The notes: generated by a model from the letters alone, not told the origin. 64,000 nt of DNA from Dyella_B acidisoli (GCF_049532895.1 NZ_CP064031.1:3658001-3722000), one strand, 5' to 3'; counted from the first letter of the stretch, positions 45,076-54,211 are shown. Translations and numbers: made by a program.

Positions 45076-45133
45076 GGCGACTCCTTGATCTGCGAACGCG
45101 GATGATAACAACCGCGCACGAGGTGGCGTTGAA

Positions 45134-46084
45134 TCACCCTCGCCTGTCGCCGAAGCCGCCCGCCACGCCTTTGCTGACATAAGCCACTGCATCGTGCGGA
45201 TGCAAGCTTTCCTGGTGCTCTAAACGAATGTGGAAGTCGGCGATACTCTCGTCGGCATCGAGCGCGCGCTGAATGCGGCGTGCGGCATCCTCACAGAACA
45301 TCAGGTTGCCACCGTTGGCGAGCGCAAAGGCCTGCTCGTCTTCGCGCTTCACCGCGGTTTGCACCGGCGTACCCAATGCCTGTTCGACACGATCAAGCAG
45401 ACCAATCAAGTTGAGCGGCGCGTTGTCATTGAAACGCACCAGCAAGCGCGCCACGCTGCGCTGCGCATGCGGTGTGGCAACGATGCCCTTCTCGCTGCCC
45501 AGCCAGGCCAATACGGCGGCATGGTCCAACGGCTTGCTAGCATCAAAATCCTTGGCGAATTGATCTTGAATCAACTGCCGCGACAACGCCGCTGAAGCGG
45601 GACAGGTGGAGGAGTAGACGACCTCCGTCCCCAGTTCCATGCGGAAACCCTCTTCACACAAGCTGGCTTCAATGGACACCGGATAAGCGCGCCAGCCGCT
45701 GTTGCTACTGCGCAGGGCGGCGCGACGCACGAGCTGATCGAAACGAATGCTGACACGCGCGCGGTCGGCGAGGTCTTTGTGCGAATCGAGGAAGGCGCGC
45801 AACAGCGATTCCAGCATGCTTGCGTCAAGCTGCTTTGCGCTCAAGTATTCGTCGACCAGCAAGTACAAACGCGACATGTGGATACCGCGCTTGTCCGGCC
45901 GAGTGAGGTTCACGAATGCGCCGACCTGAGCGCTGGAACGTTGCACGGTGCCGTCACCCGCGTCGAACAGCGCAGGTACTTCGATGCCGTCCATGCCCAC
46001 CCAATCCAGTGCGCCGGCCAGATGCGGCTGCGCCTGGCTGGCAACGTCGGGCATCAGACGGACGGTGTTTTCGTGGGTATGCAT
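45134..46084 (-). CDS. folE2: GTP cyclohydrolase FolE2 (type IB)
   Basis: 316 aa from the ATG at 46084. GTP to dihydroneopterin triphosphate, the first step of folate synthesis, by the metal-flexible type IB enzyme. The signature Cys is in YSSTCPASAALSRQLI; GTPVQTAVKREDEQAFALANGGNLMFCED and HNENSIR-type residues of the active site are visible. FolE2 is Zur-regulated in some bacteria, but I see no Zur box or zinc genes here. The frame above 46084 has a low-complexity start and is rejected. Confidence 0.92.
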   Translation of the reverse strand: MHTHENTVRLMPDVASQAQPHLAGALDWVGMDGIEVPALFDAGDGTVQRSSAQVGAFVNLTRPDKRGIHMSRLYLLVDEYLSAKQLDASMLESLLRAFLDSHKDLADRARVSIRFDQLVRRAALRSSNSGWRAYPVSIEASLCEEGFRMELGTEVVYSSTCPASAALSRQLIQDQFAKDFDASKPLDHAAVLAWLGSEKGIVATPHAQRSVARLLVRFNDNAPLNLIGLLDRVEQALGTPVQTAVKREDEQAFALANGGNLMFCEDAARRIQRALDADESIADFHIRLEHQESLHPHDAVAYVSKGVAGGFGDRRG

Positions 46085-46224
46085 GAGTGTTCCTTGAATC
46101 CCCTCCCCCGGCTGGCAAGGGAGATCAGGTTGTACAAACCGCGCGGCACGGCCTCCAGACTCATTTTGGGACAGCTTGCCGCGTCGCAACAGGTACCACG
46201 CCGGAAACGGTGCGTTTATGGCGA

Positions 46225-47085
46225 TCAGACCGCCACTTGCTGCCGCCAACGCTGGGCTGCTCGCCAGGCACGTAGGGTCGCCATGAAACCGCCGTCCGGC
46301 ACGCCTTTTTGCAGCATTTCCAGGGGCGTGCTGGCCCGGGCTGCCTTGCGCGCAAGGCGCTCACCGTCGCCCGTCTCCAGCGCGCGGAACACACTGAGCG
46401 GGCCATCAATGCGCGAGGCCTCGCTCCAGGCGGCGCGCAGATCGCCCAATTGGGCCTTGATCGCCTCATCACGCGCCTCGCTGCTCTGACGCAAGCCGGC
46501 GCGGCTCAGGCCAAAGCGCGCCAACCGCGCCATGGGCAGAGGTAGGCGATCCCGCTCGGCATCGTCCTGCAGGCGGCGCAAGGCAAACAGCAGATGGCTA
46601 AGGGTGGCCACCCGCGCCGCGCGTGCCGGTGATTCGGTTTCGCCGAACCACCATGCGGTTTCCAACTCGGCCAAGGCGCCGTGCAACGCCGAAGCAGCGT
46701 TGAGCTGAGCGGCGAAATCCACTGCGGTGCCCTCTTCCAGTTGCGCCATCGCAGCCAGCACCGGTGCTAGCCAGCGTTGCTGCGGCATGGCGTGTGCGCG
46801 CTCGTCATCGAACAACACGCGAGTCAATGGATGCCGGCCTCCGCTGGCAGCCGCACCGCTTAATTCTTCCGCCCACCAATTGAGCTTGGTGGTTGCGACG
46901 TGCGGCTCGCGAATGCCGTATGCGGCCGAAAGCAGCTCTTGTTCGAGCGCCGCAAGCGCGACGTGCCCCGGATATTTATTCGGTTCGACGAACACCAGCG
47001 CCATGCGCTGTTGCGGTTGCACTGCGAGCCATTTGTCGATGTAACTCTGCAGCGCACCGTGACCGTGAGAAACCACTTCGCTCAC
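46225..47085 (-). CDS. Squalene/phytoene synthase-like protein
   Basis: 286 aa from the GTG at 47085, in a GTGA overlap with the upstream phosphatase gene. The sequence resembles the squalene/phytoene synthase fold: an N-terminal motif near ALVFVEPNKYPGHVALAALEQEL, LNWWAEELSG, and LQDDAERDRLPLP, equivalent to the second motif. The Asp-rich DxxxD motifs for prenyl diphosphate binding are reduced, so it may be a non-catalytic or differently acting relative. It is the last gene of the mtaD-ubiG-phosphatase run. Confidence 0.65.
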   Translation of the reverse strand: MSEVVSHGHGALQSYIDKWLAVQPQQRMALVFVEPNKYPGHVALAALEQELLSAAYGIREPHVATTKLNWWAEELSGAAASGGRHPLTRVLFDDERAHAMPQQRWLAPVLAAMAQLEEGTAVDFAAQLNAASALHGALAELETAWWFGETESPARAARVATLSHLLFALRRLQDDAERDRLPLPMARLARFGLSRAGLRQSSEARDEAIKAQLGDLRAAWSEASRIDGPLSVFRALETGDGERLARKAARASTPLEMLQKGVPDGGFMATLRAWRAAQRWRQQVAV

Positions 47086-47756
47086 GCCGGAACCTTCAAC
47101 TTGAGCAATTCGAGCAATTCGCGCGGATGCGCGACTACTGCATCGGCACCCCAGGCATGCGGATCGCCGCCATCGAGGTAACCCCATTGCACGGCAACGG
47201 TATAAAGCCCGGCATCACGGCCGGCTTGCACATCGCGGCGGTCGTCGCCGACGAAGAAACAGCGCACGGGATCGAGTCCAGCCCGCTCGCAGGCCAGCAG
47301 CACGGGCGCAGGATCTGGCTTGCGCACTGGCAACGTGTCACCGGAAACCACCGCACATGCACGCTCATCCCAGCCGATCTGCTTGACGAGGTCGTCCGTG
47401 AGATAGCCAGGCTTGTTGGTGACGACGCCCCAGGCGATGCCGTTGCCTTCCAGTGCATCGAGCAGCGTGTCAACGCCCTCGAAAGGACGCGTGTGGCGGG
47501 ACATCATGCTGTGATAAAGCTCGAGGTAACGAGGCATGCGTTCAAACAAGGCTTCATCGCTTTCATCGAAAGCGCAACGCAGGATGGCACGCGAGCCGCG
47601 CGATACCACAGTGCGCACCGATGCATACGAAGGCACCGCAGCGCCCACTTCGCCGCAATAAACAGCCAGCGCTGCGTGCAAGTCCGGCGCACTGTCGAGC
47701 AATGTGCCGTCCAGATCGAACAACATGCCATGAGGGGATGCGGGCAACGGCTTCAT
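47082..47756 (-). CDS. mupP: HAD phosphatase, MupP/Gph type
   Basis: 224 aa with HAD motifs I FDLDGTLLDSAPD, II VVTNKPG, III (K of VRKPDPAP) and IV FVGDDRRD. The family includes phosphoglycolate phosphatase (Gph) and MurNAc-6-phosphate phosphatase (MupP). Its place directly after ubiG and near an MTA deaminase matches the known P. aeruginosa order mtaD-ubiG-mupP, which favours MupP of the cell-wall recycling pathway. The start overlaps the ubiG stop by 4 bp. Confidence 0.8.
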   Translation of the reverse strand: MKPLPASPHGMLFDLDGTLLDSAPDLHAALAVYCGEVGAAVPSYASVRTVVSRGSRAILRCAFDESDEALFERMPRYLELYHSMMSRHTRPFEGVDTLLDALEGNGIAWGVVTNKPGYLTDDLVKQIGWDERACAVVSGDTLPVRKPDPAPVLLACERAGLDPVRCFFVGDDRRDVQAGRDAGLYTVAVQWGYLDGGDPHAWGADAVVAHPRELLELLKLKVPA

Positions 47757-48460
47757 GCAGGTTTACGTGCGCAAACGAGGTAATTGACGGCAGTAAAGCG
47801 GCTGAGCCATGCCTTGCGATTGATCGGGTTGTAGCCGAGGCCGCTGATGTCTTCGAGTTCCAAACCTTCATGGCGCATCAGTCGCGCCAGTTCGGAAGGC
47901 TTGAGGAACTGCGCGTAATGATGCGTGCCGCGTGGCAGCAGGCGCGCAACGTATTCCGCACCAATGATCGCCGCGCCGAACGCAGCGGGCGTACGGTTGA
48001 GAGTGGACATAAACAGACGGGCGCCCGGTTTGAGCATCACCGCAAGGTCGTGCACCAGCGCCGCCGGATCGGGCACGTGCTCGATCATTTCCATGCAGCA
48101 CACGGCATCGAAACTGCCCGGTTCCGTCTCAGCAAGTTCTGCCGATGATTGCTTGCGGTAATCAACCTGCAGATTCGACTCATGGAGATGCAGCCGCGCA
48201 ATTTCGATCACTTTCAAACCGAGATCGATACCGACGACGTCGGCACCTGCGCACGCCAGCGCCTCACTCAGCAAGCCGCCACCGCAACCGACGTCCGCCA
48301 CGCGTGCACCTCGCAAGGCTACGCGCTTGGCCACATAGTCAAGACGTACGGGATTGAGATCGTGCAAGGGCCGCGATTCGCCATCCGGATCCCACCAGCG
48401 CGAGGCCAGTTTGTCGAAGCGCGCGATTTCCTTGTGACTGACGTTTTGCGTGGCTTGCAT
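47753..48460 (-). CDS. ubiG: Ubiquinone biosynthesis O-methyltransferase UbiG
   Basis: 235 aa from the ATG at 48460 (GGGAG about 9 nt upstream); a TTG start at 48469 is possible. Class I methyltransferase: ADVGCGGGLLSEALA with the SAM loop, EIARLHLHES, CMEMIEHVPDP. FASRWWDPDGE-type start (FDKLASRWWDPDGES) and LNPVRLDYV are typical UbiG. It performs both O-methylations in ubiquinone synthesis. Confidence 0.95.
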   Translation of the reverse strand: MQATQNVSHKEIARFDKLASRWWDPDGESRPLHDLNPVRLDYVAKRVALRGARVADVGCGGGLLSEALACAGADVVGIDLGLKVIEIARLHLHESNLQVDYRKQSSAELAETEPGSFDAVCCMEMIEHVPDPAALVHDLAVMLKPGARLFMSTLNRTPAAFGAAIIGAEYVARLLPRGTHHYAQFLKPSELARLMRHEGLELEDISGLGYNPINRKAWLSRFTAVNYLVCARKPA

Positions 48461-48489
48461 GACGAACAACTCCCGTGGACCCGCTTAAG

Positions 48490-48744
48490 TTAGTGCGTGT
48501 TCCATTCGTAAACCGTGACATCCCAGCCGCCGCTAGTATGCGCCGGATCGCTGTGCGCAATCGCTAACGCCTCTTCCATCGAAGGGGCACGCAGAAGATA
48601 CGCGCCACCAGATTTATCGGCGAATCCACCCGACATCTCGTTGCGCCCCTGCTCGCGCAGCGATGCGAGAAACTGCTGGTGCAAAGGAATGACCGCCTGA
48701 TCCAGTTGCGGACGGCGCATCAACATGACCAGAAAGCGCTTCAT
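48490..48744 (-). CDS. YciI-like protein
   Basis: 84 aa from the ATG at 48744; the family is a ferredoxin-like fold: MKRFLVMLMRRPQLD and GGAYLLRAPSMEEALAIAHSDP, with a catalytic His/Asp in some relatives. It overlaps the stop of the deaminase gene by 4 bp. The exact role is unknown; it is a member of the mtaD-ubiG run. Confidence 0.85.
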   Translation of the reverse strand: MKRFLVMLMRRPQLDQAVIPLHQQFLASLREQGRNEMSGGFADKSGGAYLLRAPSMEEALAIAHSDPAHTSGGWDVTVYEWNTH

Positions 48745-50084
48745 ACCGGATCTAGCGCGGCGATGCGTTCGCGCCATGCGTGGGTACGTGCCATGACGCC
48801 GGGTAGATCCATGTCCACCAGCTCGCGCGCGGCCAGCTTGCGCTTGCCTGCGATCCACACATCGGTGACCTGATGGCGACCGGTTGCGTAGACCAACTGC
48901 GACACGATGTGGAACAGCGGTTGGGTTTCCAAATCGCTCAGTCGCACGGCTGCCAGGTCTGCCTGCTTGCCGGCTTCGATCGAGCCGATCTCGGCGTCTA
49001 GCCCCAGCGCCTTGGCGGCTTGGATGGTGGCAGTGCGCAGCGCAAAGCCCGCGTCGAACGCAGCGGCATCCTCTGCGACCGCTTTGGCAAGCAGCGCCGC
49101 GGTGCGCATTTCGCCAAACATATCCAAATCGTTATTGGACGCAGTGCCATCGGTGCCCAGCGCCACATTCACGCCGGCGTTGCGCAATTTTTCAGCCGGA
49201 CAGAAACCAGAGGCGAGCTTCAAGTTCGATTCCGGGCAATGCACCACGGACACGCCAGCTTCGGCGCAAGCCGCAATTTCGCCATCGGTGAGCTGGGTCA
49301 TGTGCACGGCGATCAGTCGATCGTTGATCAACCCGAGTTTCTGCAGACGCTGGAAGGGACGCAGTCCACTCTTCTTGCGCTCCTCGTCCACTTCGTGCGC
49401 CGTTTCGTGCAGATGCAGATGCACGGGAATATCAAGCTGATCGGCCAGTACGCGAATGCGTTCGAACGATTCGTCGGATACGGTGTATGGCGCGTGCGGG
49501 CCGAACGCGGTACGGATCAGCGGATCGTTGCGAAAAGCGTCATGGGTTTCGCCAGCGCGTTCGAAATACTCATCCTGTGTCCGCGCCCAGGCTGTGGGGA
49601 ACTGGATCACTGGCAGGGCGATCACCGCGCGGAAACCGTGCTTGCGGTAGGTCGCACCGATCGCATCCGGGAAGAAGTAATTTTCATTGGCGCAGGTCGT
49701 ACCGCCACGCAGCATCTCGGCAATAGCGAGTTCCACACCGTCGCGTACAAACTCAGGACCGATCACCTTCGCTTCCACCGGCCAGATGTGCTGCTGCAGC
49801 CACACCATCAGTGGCAGATCGTCGGCGAGGCCGCGCATCAACGTCATTGGATTGTGCGCGTGCGTGTTGATCAGGCCCGGAATCAGCACGTGTTCGCCCA
49901 GCTCTACGCGCTCACGTGGTGCATAGGTGGTGCGCGCTTCTGCGATCGGCAGGATGGCGACAATACGGTCAGCCTGGATCGCCACCGCATGGTGCTCCAG
50001 CACCACGCCGTGAGGTTCGACCGGCACAACCCAACGGGCTTCGATAAGTACATCCACAGAATGCGGCGCGATCTGGCTCGTCAT
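48741..50084 (-). CDS. mtaD: 5-methylthioadenosine/S-adenosylhomocysteine deaminase (TRZ/ATZ family)
   Basis: 447 aa from the ATG at 50084. Metallo-dependent amidohydrolase: GLINTHAHNPMTLMRG with the HxH pair, GTTCANENYF, HLHLHETAHEVDEE, VSVVHCPESNLKLASG and LGTDGTASNNDLDMF. Family members deaminate MTA, SAH or adenosine. It is first in the run mtaD-yciI-like-ubiG-mupP, an order known in P. aeruginosa; this links SAM-derived by-product recycling with UbiG's methylation. Confidence 0.92.
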   Translation of the reverse strand: MTSQIAPHSVDVLIEARWVVPVEPHGVVLEHHAVAIQADRIVAILPIAEARTTYAPRERVELGEHVLIPGLINTHAHNPMTLMRGLADDLPLMVWLQQHIWPVEAKVIGPEFVRDGVELAIAEMLRGGTTCANENYFFPDAIGATYRKHGFRAVIALPVIQFPTAWARTQDEYFERAGETHDAFRNDPLIRTAFGPHAPYTVSDESFERIRVLADQLDIPVHLHLHETAHEVDEERKKSGLRPFQRLQKLGLINDRLIAVHMTQLTDGEIAACAEAGVSVVHCPESNLKLASGFCPAEKLRNAGVNVALGTDGTASNNDLDMFGEMRTAALLAKAVAEDAAAFDAGFALRTATIQAAKALGLDAEIGSIEAGKQADLAAVRLSDLETQPLFHIVSQLVYATGRHQVTDVWIAGKRKLAARELVDMDLPGVMARTHAWRERIAALDPV

Positions 50085-50180
50085 GATGTTCTTTGTGTGG
50101 GGATATGAAACGGGGCGGTACATCTTACGATGACCGCCCCGGTGGATTGCTTGTCGCCACGCTGAAACGCGGCCAATACG

Positions 50181-50750
50181 TCACTTGCCGACGCGGCTGA
50201 CGTACTCGCCTGTACGGGTGTCGACCTTGATCATTTCATCCGTGTTGACGAACAACGGCACACGCACCACGGCACCGGTTTCCAGCGTCGCGGGCTTGCC
50301 GCCACCGCCGGAGGTGTCGCCGCGCAGGCCGGGATCGGTTTCGGTGATCTTCAGCTCTACGAAATTCGGGGGTTGCACCGCGATGATCTCGCCGTTGAAC
50401 AACGTGACGACGCATTCCTCCTCGCCCTTGAGCCACTTGGTCGCGTCACCCATACCCACCTTGCTGGCCTGGTGCTGCTCGAAGCTTTCCTGGTGCATGA
50501 AGTGCCAGTATTCGCCATCGGAGTACAGATACTGCATATCGGTATCGACAACGTCGGCGACCTCGAAGCTATCGCTGGACTTCATCGTCTGTTCGGTGGT
50601 GCGGCCGTTCTTCAGGTTGCGGATGAAGATGCGGGTGAACGCCTGACCTTTGCCTGGCTTGATGAAATCGGCGTCGGTGATGACCCACGGGTCATTGTTG
50701 TGAAGGATCTTCATACCCTTCTTGACGTCGTTAAGACCGACGGTGGCCAT
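50181..50750 (-). CDS. efp: Elongation factor P
   Basis: 189 aa. Lys34 in KPGKGQAF is the residue beta-lysylated by EpmA/EpmB (epmB is the divergent neighbour). Domain I, KOW-like and OB domains are normal (TGAVVRVPLFVNTDEMIKVDTRTGEY). Rescues ribosomes on polyproline stretches. The start is ATG at 50750. Confidence 0.97.
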   Translation of the reverse strand: MATVGLNDVKKGMKILHNNDPWVITDADFIKPGKGQAFTRIFIRNLKNGRTTEQTMKSSDSFEVADVVDTDMQYLYSDGEYWHFMHQESFEQHQASKVGMGDATKWLKGEEECVVTLFNGEIIAVQPPNFVELKITETDPGLRGDTSGGGGKPATLETGAVVRVPLFVNTDEMIKVDTRTGEYVSRVGK

Positions 50751-50834
50751 GCGCTTTATGCTCCAGATGTGGTGACGCCGACAGGCGGCTAGAATGGGGA
50801 TTTCCCGGACACTAAGCCCGGATCAAGACTCACT

Positions 50835-51845
50835 ATGATAACCGCAAGCCACGCCACACGCCTATCACTGCCCGGGTCCGACTGGCGGACGCTATGGCGC
50901 GAAGCCATTACCGACGCCCACGAATTATTGGCACTGGTGGGCCTCGAGTACCTTGCCGGTACCTTGCCCGCCGATGACGCCGGTTTCAGCCTGCGCGTGC
51001 CGCGGGGCTTCGTGGCGCGCATGCGTATAGGTGATCCGCGCGATCCGCTGCTGTTGCAAGTGCTGCCGCAACTCGCCGAACTGGAGCAGGCACCGGGCTT
51101 CATGATGGATGCTGTCGGCGACCTGGCTGCCCGTGAAGCTCAAGGCGTGCTGCACAAATATCAGGGACGTGCCTTGCTGATCGCCAGCGGTAGCTGCGCG
51201 GTGAACTGCCGCTATTGCTTCCGCCGGCACTTCCCTTACGGCGACGAAATGGCCGCAGCGAGCCAATGGCGCCAGGCACTGGAGCATGTCCGCGAGGACA
51301 CCTCTATCAACGAACTCATCCTTTCCGGCGGGGATCCGCTGGCCCTGGCCACCAGCAAACTGGAAGAGCTCAGCCGTGGACTGGCAGATATTCCGCACGT
51401 GACCCGCCTGCGCATCCACACTCGTCTGCCGGTGGTGCTGCCCGAGCGCGTTGACGGCCCCTTCATCGACTGGCTCAAGGCCTTGCCGATGCAGAAGGTG
51501 GTGGTGATGCACGCCAATCACGCGAATGAGTTCGACGATAGTGTGGACGAGGCTTGCTCGCGCCTGCACGGCGCAGGGGCCACACTACTCAATCAATCCG
51601 TACTGCTAAAGGGAATCAACGACGATGCCGATATCCTGATAGCACTATCGGAGCGGATGTTCGCTGCGGGAGTATTGCCGTATTACCTGCACCAATTGGA
51701 TCGCGTGCAAGGCGCGGCGCATTTCGAAGTGGCGGATGCGTTGGCGCAGGCACTGATCGAGCTGATGCGCAATCGCCTGCCGGGATACCTCGTACCCAAG
51801 CTGGTGCGCGAGGTAGGCGGCGACCCGTCCAAGCGTCCGCTTTGA
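50835..51845 (+). CDS. epmB: EF-P beta-lysylation protein EpmB (lysine 2,3-aminomutase-like)
   Basis: 336-aa radical-SAM enzyme: SCAVNCRYCFRRHFPYG supplies the Cys121, Cys125, Cys128 triad. LILSGGDPLAL and LRIHTRLPVVLPERV follow; C-terminal PYYLHQLDRVQGAAHFEV is characteristic. Converts (S)-alpha-lysine to (R)-beta-lysine for attachment to EF-P. Divergent from efp with an 84-bp promoter gap. epmA is not in the window. Confidence 0.95.
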   Translation: MITASHATRLSLPGSDWRTLWREAITDAHELLALVGLEYLAGTLPADDAGFSLRVPRGFVARMRIGDPRDPLLLQVLPQLAELEQAPGFMMDAVGDLAAREAQGVLHKYQGRALLIASGSCAVNCRYCFRRHFPYGDEMAAASQWRQALEHVREDTSINELILSGGDPLALATSKLEELSRGLADIPHVTRLRIHTRLPVVLPERVDGPFIDWLKALPMQKVVVMHANHANEFDDSVDEACSRLHGAGATLLNQSVLLKGINDDADILIALSERMFAAGVLPYYLHQLDRVQGAAHFEVADALAQALIELMRNRLPGYLVPKLVREVGGDPSKRPL

Positions 51846-52045
51846 GCTGTCATCAGGGGCCACCCGGTCATCTCATGGTAAGCGGTTGCCGCCAAGCTCC
51901 TACGTGCCCATGCGCTTCGTCACCAATGGACGCATTGACGCTGGCGGGGCTGAACGGAATCCGTTAAAACGTTATTTCAGTGCCGGCTAGCCCTCGGATG
52001 CCTTTCCGCATGGGCAGCCTTATCAAAGGAACGCACGACGCCCCC

Positions 52046-54100
52046 ATGAAGACAGACTCCGTCATCAAGATCCTCTTCATCGAAAACTCGGTCGAGGACG
52101 CGGAACAAATCATCACGCTGTTGCGCAATGCCGGCATTGCCGTACGCCCCGCGCGGGCGACAACTCCCGAACAGGTCCACGATGTGCTCGAAGAGCTCGG
52201 CCCGGATCTGGTGCTATACAACCCCTCCGTTAACGGACTACCCCTGCGCAGTGTCACGCAGCAGATCGATGCAACCGCCCGCGACATCGCAATGATCGCC
52301 TGCGTGCCCAAGATCGATGAGCAGAGCGTGGCGGACATGTTCCAGGAGGGCGTACACGGGGTCGGTTCGCGTACCCAGCCCAAGCAACTCATCACCGTGA
52401 TTCGGCGCGAGTTCGAGTCGCTCAACGCACGCCGCCAGGTTCGCCGGCTCGAAACCGCCCTGCGTGAATCGGAGCGTCGCTGCGATGCACTGCTGGACTC
52501 CTCGAACGATCCGATCGCCTACGTGCACGAGGGTATGCACGTGCGCGCCAATCGGTCTTATCTGGATACATTCGGCTATACCGACTACGACGATCTGCTC
52601 TGCCTGCCGGTACTGGACCTGATCGGCCCATCCGATGCGGAAGCTTTCAAGAACCTGCTTCGCGCGCTATCAAAGGGCGAAAAAACCGAACACCGTCTCG
52701 AACTGCACGCGCGCCGCGCCGACGGCAGCACCTTCCCGGCTACGGCCGAGTTCGCGCACGCCACCTTCGAAGGCGAGCCCTGCCTGCAGATCGTATTCCG
52801 CCGCCAGCAGATCGACCCCTCCCTGGTGGAACAGCTGCAGCGCGATTCAGTCACTGGGTTGTTCAACCGTGCCCGCATGCTGGAATGCATCGACAACGCT
52901 GTCGCTGCCGCGAGCGAAGGCCAGAAGGGTCAAACCTTGCTTTTGATCGAGCCGGACAACTGGGCGCCGATCGTCAACAATGTCGGGCTGGGCAAAGCCG
53001 ATGAATTACTGGCAGCCTTCGCGCGCCGCGTAAGCGGGCAACTAGGGCAGGAGGACATTGCCGGCCTGCTCGCTGATCATACTGTCGGCGTGATCCTGCG
53101 CACGGAGACCGATGAGGCGATCCGCGACTGGATCGATGGTCTGCAAAAGGCCATTTCCAGTGAGATTTTCGACCTGGGCACGCAGTCGATCACGTTGACT
53201 GCCAGCATCGGCGGCAGCCTGCTGGGTGAGAAGAACGCCAACACCGACATGCTGTTGAACCAGGCTGGCCAGGCCATACGCAGCGCACAGGGCCAGGGCG
53301 GCAATCGCAGCGAACTGCACGACCCGGCCGCCAGAGAAAAAGCCGATGCCGAGCGCGAACGCAACTGGCTGAGCCTGCTACGTAAGGCGCTCACCCAGAA
53401 CGAATTCATGCTGTACCACCAGCAGACCATCAGCCTGCAGGATGCCGAGGGCGACTATTCGGAAATCCTGTTGCGCATGAACGGTCCGCAGGGCGAAGTC
53501 TCGCCCGGCTTCTTCATGCCGATCGCCGAAAAGAATGGCCTCAACGCCGAAATCGACCGCTGGGTGCTCAACCAAGCCATCACCGCGCTGAAGACGCGCG
53601 ACCGGCATGGCATCCCCACTACCTTTTTCGTAAAGCTCACGCCTGACTCCATGCAACCGCAAGCCAACTTGCTGCCGTGGCTGGATCGCGCACTGAAACA
53701 GGCCGGACTCAAGCATGGCCGCCTGGTACTGGAAATGACGGAAAGCAAGGTGGTGACGATGCTGCGCCCCGCGCAGGAATTCATCACGGCCTGGAAGAAG
53801 CTCGGCGGCTATTTCGCACTGGAACAATTCGGTTCCGGCCTCAATTCTTTCCAGTTGCTCAATCACGTCGACGCGGATTACCTCAAGATCGACCGCAGCT
53901 TCATGGCCGATCTTCCGCAGCACCCGGAAAACCAGAAGAAGATCACCGAGATCTGTCAGCAAGTGCACGAGATGAAGCGCTTGGCCGTGGCCGAATGGGT
54001 AGAAGATGCGGCCAGCACTTCGCTGCTATTCGCTTGCGGCGTGGATTTCGTGCAGGGCAACTTCCTGCAAGAGCCCCAGCCTTTGGTGGTGAACGCCTAA
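52046..54100 (+). CDS. fimX: FimX-type c-di-GMP receptor, REC-PAS-GGDEF-EAL (degenerate)
   Basis: 684 aa from the ATG at 52046; alternative in-frame ATGs at 51998 and 52010 lack a better site. An N-terminal receiver-like domain (ILFIENSVEDAEQ, acidic pocket altered) is followed by PAS (about 155-265), a GGDEF domain without the GGDEF sequence (ADHTVGVIL in its place) and an EAL domain with EILLR for EAL. The EAL catalytic positions are changed: NxT region is KLTPDS and DDFG is EQFG. Degeneration of both domains and the length match FimX, a c-di-GMP binding regulator of type IV pili (Xanthomonas Filp). It is followed by a palindrome and a convergent ribosomal gene. Confidence 0.85.
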   Translation: MKTDSVIKILFIENSVEDAEQIITLLRNAGIAVRPARATTPEQVHDVLEELGPDLVLYNPSVNGLPLRSVTQQIDATARDIAMIACVPKIDEQSVADMFQEGVHGVGSRTQPKQLITVIRREFESLNARRQVRRLETALRESERRCDALLDSSNDPIAYVHEGMHVRANRSYLDTFGYTDYDDLLCLPVLDLIGPSDAEAFKNLLRALSKGEKTEHRLELHARRADGSTFPATAEFAHATFEGEPCLQIVFRRQQIDPSLVEQLQRDSVTGLFNRARMLECIDNAVAAASEGQKGQTLLLIEPDNWAPIVNNVGLGKADELLAAFARRVSGQLGQEDIAGLLADHTVGVILRTETDEAIRDWIDGLQKAISSEIFDLGTQSITLTASIGGSLLGEKNANTDMLLNQAGQAIRSAQGQGGNRSELHDPAAREKADAERERNWLSLLRKALTQNEFMLYHQQTISLQDAEGDYSEILLRMNGPQGEVSPGFFMPIAEKNGLNAEIDRWVLNQAITALKTRDRHGIPTTFFVKLTPDSMQPQANLLPWLDRALKQAGLKHGRLVLEMTESKVVTMLRPAQEFITAWKKLGGYFALEQFGSGLNSFQLLNHVDADYLKIDRSFMADLPQHPENQKKITEICQQVHEMKRLAVAEWVEDAASTSLLFACGVDFVQGNFLQEPQPLVVNA

Positions 54101-54112
54101 GAAAAGCCTTTC

Positions 54113-54205
54113 GTGGGCTGGGGCACAAATGACGTAAATTGGGGTACAAACCCCAACACTGCCATGGCGGCGCATTCCGATGTTGAGGTTTGCACCCCAA
54201 CCCAC
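54113..54205. repeat. GTAGGTTGGGGT-type palindrome after fimX
   Basis: Outer arms GTGGGCTGGGG (54113-54123) / CCCCAACCCAC (54195-54205) and inner arms TTGGGGTACAAACCCCAACA (54139-54158) / TGTTGAGGTTTGCACCCCAA (54181-54200). A composite, perhaps nested copy of the repeat seen at 27227 and 41615, placed between fimX and rplS. Confidence 0.75.
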
Positions 54206-54211
54206 AAAAAC

